64,000 bases of DNA from Gordionus sp. m RMFG-2023 (taxonomy: Eukaryota > Nematomorpha > Gordioida > Chordodea > Parachordodidae): contig NC_088776.1 in NCBI RefSeq assembly GCF_954871325.1, positions 49,742,569 through 49,806,568 of the forward strand, written 5' to 3'. Shown here in pieces: positions 1 to 12,284 of the stretch; the stretch's first letter is position 1, and each line of letters opens with the position of its first letter. The notes beneath the pieces are model-generated. The model had not been told where the DNA came from. It saw only the letters and a program-made list of their open reading frames with translations, and did not search any database. The position numbers and the translations under genes are program-made.

Positions 1-123
1 AAACCATTGTTATCTTTACAGAATACAAAATTAGATATAATATCGCATCGGTTATCGGCCGATATCAATTTAATATCTGGAATATCGGATCGGCCTCCAA
101 AAAGTGGTATCGGTACACCCCTA
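1..123. mobile_element. hAT-type MITE, right end (family II)
   Basis: The first 123 bases match 50530-50632 and end in ATCGGTACACCCCTA, the inverse of the family II left end (TAGGGATGTACCGAT) at 49931. The rest of the element lies before the window. It sits in the intron upstream of the first Prickle exon seen here. Confidence 0.7.
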
Positions 124-285
124 CTCAAAACCTAAACAACCAATTCAGGTCTGGAAATTAGTAACCACCTTAGTCTTGTCCCCATTCGGTTCAAGCCACT
201 ATAGGGCCTGGGAATAGGATACAAAAATTTGTCAACAAATTAATATTATATAACCAAAATTTTCTCTATTTTATTTATTTATTAG

Positions 286-3200
286 TGTAATCAACCCTTA
301 TCTCTCGACAACGAAAAACAGGAAAAAATTGTTGCCACGTTTGTACCCGCTCTCATTGACGATACATCTTTTTCGCCTGATCAGAGTTCTCCAAATGAAT
401 CTCTTATAATTCCCTTGTTTTACCATCAGCGCTGCTTCTCGTGTGTCGAGTGTAAAGCGTCTCTTAGTTATCTTTCCATATTTTATTTTGACGACCGTTT
501 AAATTTATATTGCGGGAGGCATTTCGCCGAGTTGTACAAGCCTAGATGTGAAAGCTGCGATCAAGTTATTTTACTTAAAATTTCCTATTTATTGGTGATT
601 ACGACTTTATTTAAGCTGCTACCACCGGTACCTTTTAATTTATATGGATTAAATATTATAGCCATTACTAGTATTATCGCGAGTCTGAACTTTTGCCCAT
701 ATTTGGCACAATGGTTTGAACATCTGTTAGCGAAATATCGAGGCTTATGTAATATTTTTCTAGCTAAAATATTGAGTTCCCCATTTTTAAAAATCGGCTC
801 AAATTGAACGATTTTGCAACACTAGCCGTTACCATCAGTATTTTTAATTTCTAGATCATTCGGTTATGATTAGTTGCAAGTATAACCGATACCAAGTACG
901 AGTATCGTTGCGGTATTTATATATTATTTGCACTAAATAAATGGAACTGAAATCATTTTTAAATTTCGAAGATTATTGTTGAAATAAATACTTTTTTTTA
1001 AAAAAATATTCTCATGATAAATTATATTTTGAAAATAAAAATATACGATAATTCATTTTTGACAATATAATGTAAAAAAATAATGGGAATACTTAAATAA
1101 TAGAAGAACGCCAGACTTCAAATCCGCTATTGTTCTATTCTAAATAATATTTTAATTGAAATTTTTGAATTTCCTCCTTCCTATGTGGTGCCAAATAAAC
1201 AAATTCCTGCAGTTGACATTCAAAAGAATTTTCTTTGGGAAAAATCGAGGGGGAAGGGAGGATCAGACTATCTCTCTTTTATGTCCACTGAATTATTAAA
1301 AGGCATTTGCAAATTATAGGTCACCTTGGAGGGTACAAACTTGAACGCTATATCAAGACTAATCATTGAATACCTTCTCATGAGATAGCCAAACTTTTGG
1401 AGGTTTATTAATTGAATACAGATCAGTCCATAGCTTATCAGAGAAGTGCTTTGTAAAAGAGGTATAAAATAAAAATCTGCTTTGAAAAAAACCTCGTTTA
1501 TTAAAGAAACTTATTAGATTTTTTAAAATCTTAAAATGTAAGGTAAAAACAAATGGTAAATGCATTTTTTTAACGATGGAAAAACTATTAATAGATTACC
1601 TGCTTTTCGCTATGACTCTTCCTGAAATATAAATAGAAATCATTTACAATCTAATTTATTGACTCAATATCGTCTTTAATTGAAGCACGCCATAAAGACA
1701 CTTTGTTTTCAACCTGTTATAATTATCTAAATTTTAACATTGTTTCAAAGTATATAATAGAACATTTATAAAACATATTAGACGACTTAAAGAATGATTA
1801 TAAAATTATTATTAAATGCAAAGAATGAAAGCCAGGCTAATATATAAAATACTAGTAGGGCTGTGCCGATCCACATATTTTTCTCCGATCCGATTCGTTC
1901 CGGTATTTTCAGATATTGCTTTAAACCCGATCCGATATTTTTACTGATTTTTAATCATCTCCGTTTGAACCAAATGTAATTAAGAAATCAATATTTTTTA
2001 TGCAAAAAATCGAATTATGAATTTAATTTAATTTTTTTATTTCTACAATTAAGACTATAATAAAAAAATATATATTTAATAATATATCCATTTTATGTTG
2101 GTATGAATTATAAAATTGTAATATTTAATATATAAAATTATAATATATTAGATTTTTTAATAAATATGAGAGCCTCTAGATTTTCTGGGAATAAGCTTCT
2201 ACGATATGGACTATCTATATTATATATCCTGCCTTACTGAAAGCAGACTCAGATGATCCCGCAGATAACGCATTTTGCAAAATTATCTTTGTCTTTTGTA
2301 AAATATTTCCATAATTCAGATACCATAGTTAAAAAAATTCTTTTATTTAAAGTATAAATAAAAAAATTGGCGTATTTAAAAAGATTTAAATAAATAAAAC
2401 TTTGGGTGTTCCTTTCTATTTTTATAAAAAAAACTTTTAAAATACTATAAATCTATTTTAAAAAAGAAATAAAATTTAAAAAAATTATTTAGAAAATATT
2501 ACGTGATACGTGATATTAAGCGCACCAGCCCTAAAATGTCATATATATATCAAAGATATATATATAACAGAGCAACGCTTGGTTCTCTCATAAGAGTTCA
2601 TCTAATTGGGATAAAAGAATGGGAAATAATTAAATAAATAAGAGGACCATCCACGTTTTTTGGGCAGGCCGCAGTTACCTGTGCGCGCAAGAGGCAAAGC
2701 CCCTTACTTAAACGCCCATGGGAAAATAAAAAGAGAGGTAAAAAGCCCATGCCCGATTAAATAAAAAATTTGATTATGGGATGGATATATTGGCTATATT
2801 AATTTTACCATTAATTAGAATGTGAGCAAACCTAGAAATAAACTTGATTAAATAAAATATATACCAGTACAAATATAAATACAGTACTATCACTTTCTTC
2901 CAAAAAAATTTGCACCGGATGTCTCTTAAATGAATTAAAGTTCGCTATATAATAAAAATAAACCTGAAATTTATAAAATTAAGTTAAATGCAGAAAATAT
3001 TACAATAATGTAAAATAAATATACATAACATAAAATAAAATAACAAAAAAAAGAAAAGTAAAAAGATCCGATCGGTTTTTACAGGTATCGGCCCGATCCG
3101 ATATTTATCGGTACAGCCCTAAATACTAGTGATCTACCTTTTGTAATTGTAAAAAAAACAGATAAGAAAATTCTTCTAGAATTCATCAGAGAAACCATGA

Positions 3201-6200
3201 AAATTTTTTTCTAGATTTAGGAGTATCGTCTCTGATGGCGATATCTATTAAAGAATTTACTATGATTCTCTTTTTATTCTTTTTAAAATTAATTAAAATA
3301 TAAGATTCACGAATAAAACTTACAATTTCTTTTTAATCTAATAAATATAATCAATCCGCTCTTTCGAAATTAATACATTTGTTAAAATAAATCAGAGACC
3401 TGCAGAGGTACCATTTATACGGCCCGGCTCGGATTTTTTTCAAATATTATTTTCGGCTCATCCCGGATTTTTTAAAAATATATTTTATTTATTTTTGATT
3501 TTTATAGCTAATAATGGTGATTTCAAATATTTAGTTTTAAAATATACGGCCCGGCCCGGATTTTTTTTTTTTAAAAAAAAATTTCAGGCCCGGCCCGGGT
3601 ATATATATAAAAAAATTTCAGGCCCGGCCCGGGTATATATATAAAAAAAATAAAATACGGCCCGTCATAGGCCGGGCTTAGGGCGGGGCCTGCAGGTCTT
3701 TGAAATAAATCATTTTATCAAATACAATATATGTATAAAAAACTACAACACTAACAAAGTTAGCAAGTATACATTCAATGACAAACACAAATTATGATTC
3801 TACTATAAATGAATTTTTTGAAAAAAGGAGGGCCTAGACGTTTTAACATTTTTAGAGAAAAAAATATAATCGAATCTCCGGATTCCATTCTAACCCAATT
3901 TTTTTTTAAATATTCCAGCAACTAGCACACCTAGTGGAATGACTATCTCTATCCTTTGATTAATGTTGAATTTGAGGAGATTATTCATATGTTTCATAAA
4001 TTTGAATAAAATAATTTTATACATGATATGATAACTCAAAATTGAATTTGAATTTATTATTAGAATAAAGCATAAAATACAGTATTATAGGTGTATATTT
4101 TATTCTTATTTAATTATTTTTAGTGTTTCTTTAAAAAAATATGTTCTTTGATGACGGCGGCCAAAAAGCACACTTGCCGGCCTTCATTATTTTAGTCATC
4201 GCGTGCCAAGCCGCCGATTATTTTACCAGGCCAGATTCATAATGGGATCAGATCCGACAAGATTTAACAGCGCATTATTTCATAAACAGATTTTCAAAAT
4301 CGACCAGATGTAAATCGTATTCGATCCCACTATAAATGCGACCTTAAGCCTTATGTTTCTTAAAAAATCTTATCCTAGCATAAAAGAATTGTTTGTTTTT
4401 CAGATATTGGATATGACATTTGTCGAATTAAAGCATTTTTTTGAAGTGTTCTTTAAATTTCAGACCATATATGATTTATATAATAGGCATTATTTTGTAA
4501 TTTATAATGAGTTAAATGCAATAAAATTATTCGGTCAATATAAAAAAAATATGAAAAAAAAGAAAAGGCAATATATATAAAAACAAAACTCGTTATTTAA
4601 ACATCCAATTTTTTAATTATTTGATTTCTCCCCCCTCCCTCAGTTGATATTTTCGACCGAAGCCATTAAAACGAAAGGTGGCTTTTTCTGGCATCTGCAA
4701 CATTTTTCTTGTTCATCGTGCTACACATCATTGTATCAAGGGGACCAACTAACAGGTTACAACCTCTCTAATAATACTAACAGCGATCTCAAAGATACTC
4801 GGCTACTCTTATGCCAAAATTGCCACGAAACCGAAAATTATATCACTAATAAAAAAATACCCATGACTGAGCCATGTAATATATACGAAAGTATTCGCGA
4901 TTTAAGGGATAAAAATATTGCCAACCTTGGGAAAAAATTTGAGGGATTAGTTTTAGACTATTACGATAGCGAAAGTCTTAGTAATCATTCTGATCTTATC
5001 AACTCCTACCAAACACGCCATTTTATTGCAGACACCACCAAATTTGGTAACGAATGCGATAATCATCATTGCAGCGATTATTATAATCGCATTAAAGGTT
5101 CTGGAGACTCTTACGCCAGCCATATCGACGCCAAATATTCCATGGACAATCCCCTTTTGGAATCAGTAAATGATAATAATATCGAAGGTTATATTATATT
5201 TTATTTAAATATAGAAATGTTTTTAATAATTATAATATTTATTTATTCAATCTTAGGTTTAAAATAAATTTGAAAAATTTGTCTGGCCTCTCAGAAATTA
5301 TATAAAATATGCAATTAACAATATTTATTATTTTGGTACGTGATACATTATAACCGTATTTTTTTAAAAAAAAAACTTTTATTTTAAAGCAAACTGATAA
5401 AATTTATCGCTGGTCATTTAATTAGGTAGAGCTGTTAGAATTAATTTTTGACCAATACAATACATTAATTTCTTTCTTTGTGATTTCAAATAATAGAAAT
5501 AATTATTTTTAGATTCAGACGAAAGTGGCTCCGTTGATTTGAAAACAGTTACAGTTCACGATATTGACGATAGTTCGTGTACATCATCGATAGATCAAAT
5601 TATCGATGATAAGGATATTTCCAAAATAAAGAAGTTTGGATAATTATCATTTATTAAATTGATTTAATAAGCTATAAAATTTTAAATATCGAAGGTAAAC
5701 TAGTACCCAAACATCGCGTTTAATTTTTATTAAAATACCTTTAATTTTCCATTAAAATATATTTAATCGTTTTATTTTATTTTTTATACCCATTAAATTT
5801 CCACAGAGGCAAAGGGCGCCACAAACATGTCACCTCTAAATCTATTTGCAGTACTTGTTCTTCTGGATCTTCTATTTCTGATTTTCGGGATTATTGCCAA
5901 TTTTCTTCCTCCTATTTTATGCCTTCCATTTCTCAAAAATCTGATGATATGATGATCAACCTTTACAGAGCGAATTTTAAAACTTCACTCAAGGAAGAAA
6001 CGGCTGAAATATCAGGAAAATTAGAGAGTAATAATCGGTTCGTCGAATCAAAAAATCGGAGAAATTTTTTTTTACGTTTATTACCGAAGAAAAGGAAGAA
6101 AATTACGAATGATTCCAATACTTTTTTCTCCAAAGCTAACGATAACATAGAATTGTCTTCCAGTTACACTTATTCCTGTCCTCTTGATTTATCAGCTGAT

Positions 6201-6410
6201 GTTATAAGTAGCACATTAACCTCGCCAGAGACGAAGTTCGGACTCGAAAGTATAGCAGAAATTGACGAAGAACTCTACCGGGCTAAAGCCTCTTTGAAAA
6301 CTACAGATGAGTATGATAAGAACGTTCGTTTTAATAGTGAGAATTATAATAACTATCTTAAAGATTTAGATAGCGCGAAAAACACTTTAGACACATGCAA
6401 AATCTCTTGA
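286..6410 (+). CDS. prickle: Prickle-like PET/LIM planar cell polarity protein, 3' part
   Basis: Prickle is a cytoplasmic planar-cell-polarity scaffold. Four exons read in matching phase: 286-564, 4644-5187, 5513-5633, 5807-6410 (phases 0, 1, 2; 515 residues in the window). The 5' part (PET domain and first Cys of LIM1) lies outside. Exon 1 opens on the second Cys of LIM1 (CNQPLS), then YHQRCFSCVEC and YCGRHFAELYKPRCESC, the usual LIM1/LIM2 junction. Exon 2 completes LIM2 with HLQHFSCSSC and CQNCHE. The C-terminal exon has the Prickle-type CSTCSS motif and ends CKIS, a CaaX box predicted to be farnesylated. Odd points: no third LIM domain follows LIM2, and LIM1 carries an extra loop of about 40 residues. 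All GT/AG sites are present; the 5634 donor (GTTTGG) is weak but phase-correct. An AATAAA lies at 6648. Testin is the alternative, but the CaaX end favours Prickle. Confidence 0.85.
669..824. mobile_element. hAT-type MITE (family IV, TAGTGTTG ends)
   Basis: 156 bp, starting TAGTATTATCGC and ending GCAACACTA, flanked by 8-bp duplications GCCATTAC (661-668) and GCCGTTAC (825-832), 7 of 8 identical. It contains the family's inner motif AAATCGGCTCAAA. It lies in the large Prickle intron, just past the 564 donor. Confidence 0.8.
1856..3121. mobile_element. Non-autonomous hAT-type element (family I)
   Basis: 1266 bp with ends TAGGGCTGTGCCGATC and GGTACAGCCCTA, and a perfect 8-bp duplication AATACTAG at 1848-1855 and 3122-3129. 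No transposase frame. A second copy lies at 27707-28888; each copy has a large internal block the other lacks. The block 2511-2995 here is bounded by direct repeats of GAAAATATTA. Confidence 0.9.
3393..3702. mobile_element. hAT-type MITE (family III, CAGAGACCTGCAG ends)
   Basis: 310 bp, ends CAGAGACCTGCAG and CTGCAGGTCTTTG, perfect 8-bp duplication AAATAAAT (3385-3392, 3703-3710). GC-rich GGCCCGG blocks alternate with T and A runs. Related copies at 10719-11130, 38875-39000 and 46306-46506. Confidence 0.9.
4236..4338. repeat. Short inverted-repeat relic in Prickle intron
   Basis: ATAATGGGATCAGATCCGA near 4238 faces the inverse of TTATAGTGGGATCGAATAC near 4320. The surrounding 4140-4340 is richer in GC than the rest of the intron, but no reading frame stays open with splice sites, so a small MITE relic is likelier than an exon. 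Confidence 0.35.
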
Positions 6411-6662
6411 GATAAATGAAATATTAATTAAAATCGTATTATTTCGATACCGATCTCATTTATTTCCATTGTGTAAATATATCATTTATAATATAGTTTA
6501 ACTTGCATTTTATATAAAATTTACGTTTTGTAATTTTATTAGATAAATCGTAGATAAACATTTTGTTTTTATACTTAATTTATTGTAAATGTACATAATA
6601 TATAAAAGAGTATAATATCTACATTTATTAGTGTTATATTATTACATAATAAAATATAAATT

Positions 6663-7082
6663 ATGGGAATATCGATGGCTCTAAAAAGAGCTTATAGTAA
6701 AAATGTACCTAAAAAACATGTATAATTATGTTTAAAAATTTCTAATTGTATTTTTTGTTTTAGGAAGATTGACTCGCGTTTTTCGTTTGTTATGTTAAAA
6801 ATTTTACGTGCTAAAATTTTTAAAAATGAATATGTTGATTGGGACAAATTACCATTAGTTGAGATGACTATGGGTTGAAAAATAAAATTATTTAATATTG
6901 AGTATTTATTGATTTTTTTATTTTCGCCATTAGTAAGAGGATTTGAATTAATTGATGAGGGAAAGGAAGAGACACAGGTAGCGTCCCAAATTAGGGATTT
7001 CCCATTGGACCATGGGATGCAGGTTAAACCGTCAGGTCTGAGACCATCTTGTAGAGAGAGGTTTGTTGGTTCTAGAATGTAA
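6663..7082 (+). CDS. Possible small multi-exon gene, function unknown
   Basis: Two stretches after the Prickle stop look coding. Exon B, 6764-6873, follows TTTTGTTTTAG and encodes KIDSRFSFVMLKILRAK and onward to WDKLPLVEMTM. It ends in a GT donor in phase 1. Exon C, 6934-7082, enters after GCCATTAG in phase 1, encodes RGFELIDEGKEETQ to RERFVGSRM, and stops at TAA. The intron between is 60 nt. A possible first exon starts at ATG 6663 (MGISMALKRAYSKN) and ends near 6719, but its phase fits exon B only if the second AG (6766-6767) is the acceptor. I do not recognise the product. It begins 250 bp after Prickle, so an alternative Prickle 3' end is also possible. Confidence 0.35.
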
Positions 7083-7754
7083 CAATTATAATAGATTTAA
7101 ATTAAAAAAAAAAAATTTATATAATAACAATTATCATTAAATTGTCTATTTATAATATTCAAATTAGTTTTATATATTTTTTGATATTAAACTATGTTCT
7201 TTTATACGATATATTTAAAAAAATTTATAAACTTTAATATATTTTTCAGTTATATTATTTTATCATATACAATTACTGATCTAGATTCCATTCCTTACAA
7301 TTAGTACATATTATGTTATAAATTTTATTAATTTTGTGAAATTGAAAGCTTGAACACCATTGTAGAAGATAAAAAACATAGTTGAATCTAAATAAAAAAG
7401 ATAATAGTTCATAATGAAGGGTATGAAGATTGAAACAAAATGTTAGAAACATAATTTATGGATTCCTTTATTCATTTCCATTAAATATAAAATAATAAAT
7501 TATAAAGTAAAATATATTTATTAACATTATAAAAAGATTATAGTAAAAATAATTATGAAAAATTAAAGCTAAAAAAAATAAAAAAGAATTCTTTTCAAAA
7601 ATTCAAAAGTATATTATATCCACAAAATCTCAAATATATATCCTTCCTTTAAAATTTACATCTTCGAAATATCCTCATTTACATAGTCTATAATATGAAA
7701 TTAAGTGATATCGTAATAATTTGAATAAGACATTTTTTGTTTAAAAGTATTCAT
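7083..7754. other. AT-rich stretch, no feature seen
   Basis: No open frame with splice sites, no terminal repeats and no tandem period. A/T runs and short AT microsatellite-like tracts only. Confidence 0.6.
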
Positions 7755-8740
7755 CTGAATATTACAACGCCCTTTTAAATTAGACCAACCATTCTGCAAA
7801 CGACCAACTTCCCTTTCGATTTCTGTTTTACTGATCTTGTATCTCCACTAAAGCTACTCTTCTTTATCCAGAGACTTATTTTAATCACATCCTAGGTTAT
7901 TCTTTTGTACCCTCTAGGTTTTAACTATTGCTGTCCATTATCTCATATTCTTAGCTTCTAACGAAACGCTTAATTGCAATTAATTCTATTCTTTTTTGTA
8001 CCAACTTATTTAGTTTAAAGTGTCGCTTGTTTTAACATTCTTTTAAAGTTAACGCTATCTTGGTAATTAAATCATTGGTAACGATTAACGATAGCAGCAT
8101 GAAAGTCTCAATCGTTTGTTCTAGCTAGTAGCTTGCTTCTAACTTTCTCTAATTAATTGGTTCTTTGCATCTAATTCTTTTAATTGTGTCGATTTTTAGA
8201 CTTCCAGGTCTTCTACAACAGTTTGCCCTTGCCGAGATATATATTCTATTGTTTCTTTATCCCAAAGTAATCGCATCTAATCTACTCTAAATAATCTATT
8301 GAATTGCCTAAATTCTCTCTTAATTCCTGAAATATTTGTTTAATTTCTCTTAATTAAATCTTAAATTTATAATACTTAGTCAAAATATACTAAATAAATT
8401 ATGTCCAATTATACCACCCCTTTACCATTGAACCATCTGCCTGTAGTCATCCATTAGCTATTGATCATCATTATATTTTTTTTAAATCGCTCATTTATTT
8501 CCTCATACTATATGCATCTTTGGACGCTAAGTTCATAAAGAAAAACATGATATCTATTTATTTTCTACTCTACACAGCTCACACCGGTTGGTAAGAAAAA
8601 CTACTGAACTATATGTATCTTTTTTCCCACATCGTTGTTGAAAAAACCCATGAAATCTAATTATGTTTTCGCACCCACGTTGATGAACAATCACTGAACT
8701 CTAATCATATTGGTTTTAACACCCACGTTTTTGAACAACC
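7755..8740. repeat. Dispersed repeat of unknown class, copy 1
   Basis: Diverged from 61058-62275 but clearly related: both open with an (A)TTA(C/T)AAC(G/A)CCC block, share GACCAAC, TTTACTGATCTT and CTTCTACAACAGTT, and later TATTTATTTTCT. No coding frame and no clear terminal inverted repeats. Could be a solo LTR or a non-autonomous element. Confidence 0.6.
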
Positions 8741-9041
8741 AATGTAAAATGATTAATATTTTTTATTGAGTTTATATTTTTATAAGATTTAACTTTTATT
8801 TTAGTTGATAATATTTTAAAATAGGTTGTTTATTAACCAAAATCATCGGGAAGTGAAATAGCTTTCATCATTAGAAAATGCCGCAATCGAGCTCATTTAG
8901 AGATGGGATTTTGATTTTCGATCACTAATATGATTTGAGATCAATTATGCAACTTTTAGGATTATATTAGCAATCTAAAAAATTATACCCTACTCCCAAT
9001 TAATGCATACCCTTCTTCCAATTAATGCATACCCTTATCCC
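8741..9041. other. AT-rich stretch, short local duplication
   Basis: A short unit CCCAATTAATGCATACC is repeated twice near 8995-9035, immediately before the large element at 9042. Nothing else seen. Confidence 0.5.
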
Positions 9042-9600
9042 CAGTGGCGTCGCTAGGGGGGGGCAGGAGCTCAAGCCCCCTGAAAAATTTGAATAGCCCC
9101 CTGAGCAAAAATTTTTTTTTAATTGCTCCTTAATATCCCCTTGAACTAAAAATAAATTTTTTTAATTGCCCCCTGAACGATTTCTTTTATAATTCTATTG
9201 AGTAATATATAGATTTAATTTTATTGTTTAAAAATTAATAAAACTATCTAAATTTTTAAAAGAATACTATTTTAATTATTAGATTAGATTAATACATATA
9301 AATTATATGTTCACTCTGTCAGCTTGCAATCAAATTCTGTGTTAAAAAGATATCAATAGCACTCAATAAATATTAATTTAGCATTAACAGTTGAAGCTTA
9401 ATTGACTTTTATTATTTAAATTATTTTATTATATAACCTTAATTAAATAAATATAATTATTTATTAATTGAAAATTAACAAATTTAATATTGAATTAGCC
9501 GAGTTCAAAATCACTAATCAACTACATTATTTGATTCTTAAATTTAATTATCATGTCTCTTCCTAAAATTATTTTCAAGGTACAAATCCAAATGAGTATA

Positions 9601-11489
9601 CATTGGCGTACGCAGTGGTAAAGGGGGGGGGGAAGGGCCCCCCTCCAAAGCCAAAAAATGCAGATGCCGGATATATTTTTCAAAAATATCATTGTTTATA
9701 TTAATTTATATTTGTTAATATTTATTCGTATCTCATATTAAATATATATTATATTACATTTATTATCACATTCATAAGTTATTTTATCAATTAATTTCGA
9801 TTTCAAGTTTTCCGGCGTAATATTTACTTATTATTTTCAAATTTTTAGTGGCGTAATATTTATCTACCATTTTCAAATTTCTAGTCAAATAATATTTATT
9901 TCTGAAACTTCTGGTCCAACAGGGAAAAAGAAATTGCAACCTTGTCTAACGAGATAGAGCCTCTTCCAGCAAGCACTAACAGCTATTAAGGAGTTAGAAG
10001 AGCCAATTATTTGCTATTACTGAAATATAACAATGGCCTGAAAGAAATATTTTCTCGGAAGCAAGAAAAATATTGGATTCAATGCTTATTCCAAATTTTA
10101 TTTCTCATTAGAATGTATTATTTAATTATACAACTATTTTAAGTATTACTTTTCAAATGATTTGATTAAGAAGATGAGAATAGCGGAGAGCATTTTATCG
10201 AACTCAAGGAAATTAGGGCTAATGTTGATGAAGAATTTCATATTTTATATTTTATTGTTGAGTCAAAAGCAGAGCTATACGTGTTTAATATTTGTCTCCC
10301 TCGACAGCAAGGCAAGCTCATCGTTAAAACATTAATATAGAATCAGTAGAAGAGTTTATCTTAGATGCAGATACATTTATAACCCAAATAAATGAATTTT
10401 TAATATATCATGCAGCACTTACATCTGCAAATATTACTTCCACAAAAGCCTTCCCAACCTTTTTCAGATGGTGATAGAAAAAAAAATATTTGTTAGATTT
10501 TTATTATGAAGATGTTAAAGTATCTTATGATGCCTTACTAGCTGAATAACTATATTTATAAGATTAACTATAGTTGATATAGTCCCAAAAAATGCTATGG
10601 ATGCTCTGCATTATTTCAAACACATTTTAGATTAAATTTCCAATGTATTAAAAGGGTTTATATACTCTTCCCATTAGTAAACTAATGAGAGAACACTCTC
10701 TTTTTTAAGAAGAATAACAGAGGCCTGCAGAAGTACCATTTGCAGGGCACGGCCCGGATTTTTTTTAAAGAATTTTTACGGTATTTTTAAAAAATTTTTT
10801 AGGCCGCTCGGCTTTTTTTTTAAATTTACAGGCTCGGCCCGGCTTTTTTTAAAATAAAATTTTCAGGCCCGGCCTGGATTTTTTAAAAATAAATTATATT
10901 TATTTTTGATTTTTATAGCTAATAATAACGATTTCAAATATAGGCTGTTTTAAAAAATACAGCCCGGCTTGGGTGTTTTTTTAAAAAAATTTAGGTCCGG
11001 TCCGGGTGTTTTTTAAAAAAAATTTAGGTCCGGTCCGGGTGTTTTTTAAAAAAAATTTTGGGCCCGGCCTTGGTATAATTAAAAAAATTAAAATATTGTC
11101 CAACCCAGGAGCCGGGCCTGCAGGTCTCTGAAAAACATACCAAGAAGTACAACATGTGAAAGTAGATTGAAAGGTTTGGAGCAAGGATGACATAATTGAA
11201 AAATTAGCTCAATTCCAATGAAGATTGGATTTTACATTGTAAATTAACATACAAAATACAATTATTCCTAAGAAACTTTTTGTGTAAAGGCTCAAAAAAT
11301 TCAATTTTGGGTCATTTAAGTGATTCTTTACATATAATTTTTTTATAATTCACATTAATTTAAAATTGTGTATTAGGAATAGTTATTAGTCCTAATAAAT
11401 TTATGCTTGATATTTTTAAAAAACAATAATATTTCTCAAAAAAATTTATTATCCCCCACCCCCAGACCAAATTCCTGCGTACGCGCCTG
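9601..11489 (+). mobile_element. Decayed hAT transposon nested in the family V element
   Basis: Ends CATTGGCGTACGCAG and CTGCGTACGCGCCTG, perfect 8-bp duplication TGAGTATA (9593-9600, 11490-11497). Inside, on the + strand, lie remnants of a hAT transposase of the zinc-finger MYM/TTF kind: a stretch with SVEEFILDADTFI near 10330, then the C-terminal dimerisation motif, RERTLSFLRRI near 10690 followed after a MITE insertion by PRSTTCESRLKGL near 11140. The reading frame has several stops and frame changes, so the copy is dead. Confidence 0.8.
10719..11130. mobile_element. Family III MITE inserted in the hAT transposase remnant
   Basis: 412 bp, ends CAGAGGCCTGCAG and CTGCAGGTCTCTG. Flanks AAGAATAA and AAAAACAT agree at 5 of 8 positions, as expected of an old duplication. 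It splits the conserved LRRIK...RST part of the hAT dimerisation domain, giving three levels of nesting here. Confidence 0.75.
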
Positions 11490-11864
11490 TGAGTATAAGA
11501 TATTTATTTATAAAAAGCAAGTAGATATATAGTTTATAATCCTTTATAATATATAATTATTTATAAAATATTAGGTAAAATGCCACATTACAGACGTACT
11601 TGACAGTTACATAATATATTACAGTTAATAATTTTAATAATAAATGCTTTTGTTAATAAATATAAGTAACAATTTGCATTTAATTATTTAACGCCATCTA
11701 TTTATTAAATATATTATTAAAATTAAACTTATCTATATTATAATTTTCCGATGTCCTCACTACGTCATCACGACGTCATGTCATCGGTACGTATTTATTT
11801 TTTATTTGTTGATTTTATTTATTAATTTTATACAAACAGATGATCCTATAACTTAAATTTTCTA

Positions 11865-12255
11865 GGTTAATGATGCTTACTACCAAGTGAATGTATGGAA
11901 ATATTTTAAATACCAACCTAATTTGCTAAATACCGACCTATTAAAATGTAATAAGACCCTTATTATTTAATATATTAATACGGAATCACGTGGTCGAGTC
12001 CGGCCTCCTATATATTATCCCCCCAAGGATGGAACCACCAAGTTAGATTAAGAAAAAAACATGACCATTCCCGGGATTCGAACCGGAAACTATGGGATCA
12101 GTAAGCCAAGCTCTTGCCTACTAGGCCATGCTTTCCAAAAATCACGATTTTTCAAATATATATTATAAATATATTTGGTAGTGCCTATCCAAATGAAAAA
12201 TGAACAAAATTCAAATTTGATAAGTAGTACCTTAAGGTAGTAAGCATCATTAACC
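11865..12255. mobile_element. Mutator-like MITE carrying a tRNA-like segment
   Basis: 391 bp with perfect 20-bp inverted ends, GGTTAATGATGCTTACTACC, and a perfect 9-bp duplication AATTTTCTA (11856-11864, 12256-12264). A 9-bp duplication is typical of Mutator-like elements. The centre carries the tRNA-like block listed separately. Confidence 0.8.
12062..12140 (-). ncRNA. tRNA-like segment (SINE head or captured tRNA)
   Basis: Read on the minus strand it has an A-box-like TGGCCTAGTAGG and a perfect B box GGTTCGAATCC about 40 nt later, the internal RNA polymerase III promoter layout of tRNAs. The T stem does not pair cleanly and the anticodon arm is ambiguous, so a functional tRNA is unlikely. 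A tRNA-derived SINE head or a decayed tRNA captured by the Mutator-like element fits better. Confidence 0.55.
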
Positions 12256-12284
12256 AATTTTCTATGCAACTGTAGGAGGCCATA

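Noticed and set aside
1359-1565. Open frame of 68 codons on the minus strand
   Set aside because: Lies in the Prickle intron, no domain, no splice context, A/T-run composition.
4353-4580. Open frame of 75 codons before Prickle exon 2
   Set aside because: Intronic, Lys/Phe/Tyr-rich as expected from AT-rich DNA, no match to LIM or PET.
5963-6148. Minus-strand frame opposite Prickle exon 4
   Set aside because: Shadow of the real coding strand.
10981-11193. Minus-strand frame with repeated GPKFFLKNTRT
   Set aside because: Translation of the short repeats inside the family III MITE.
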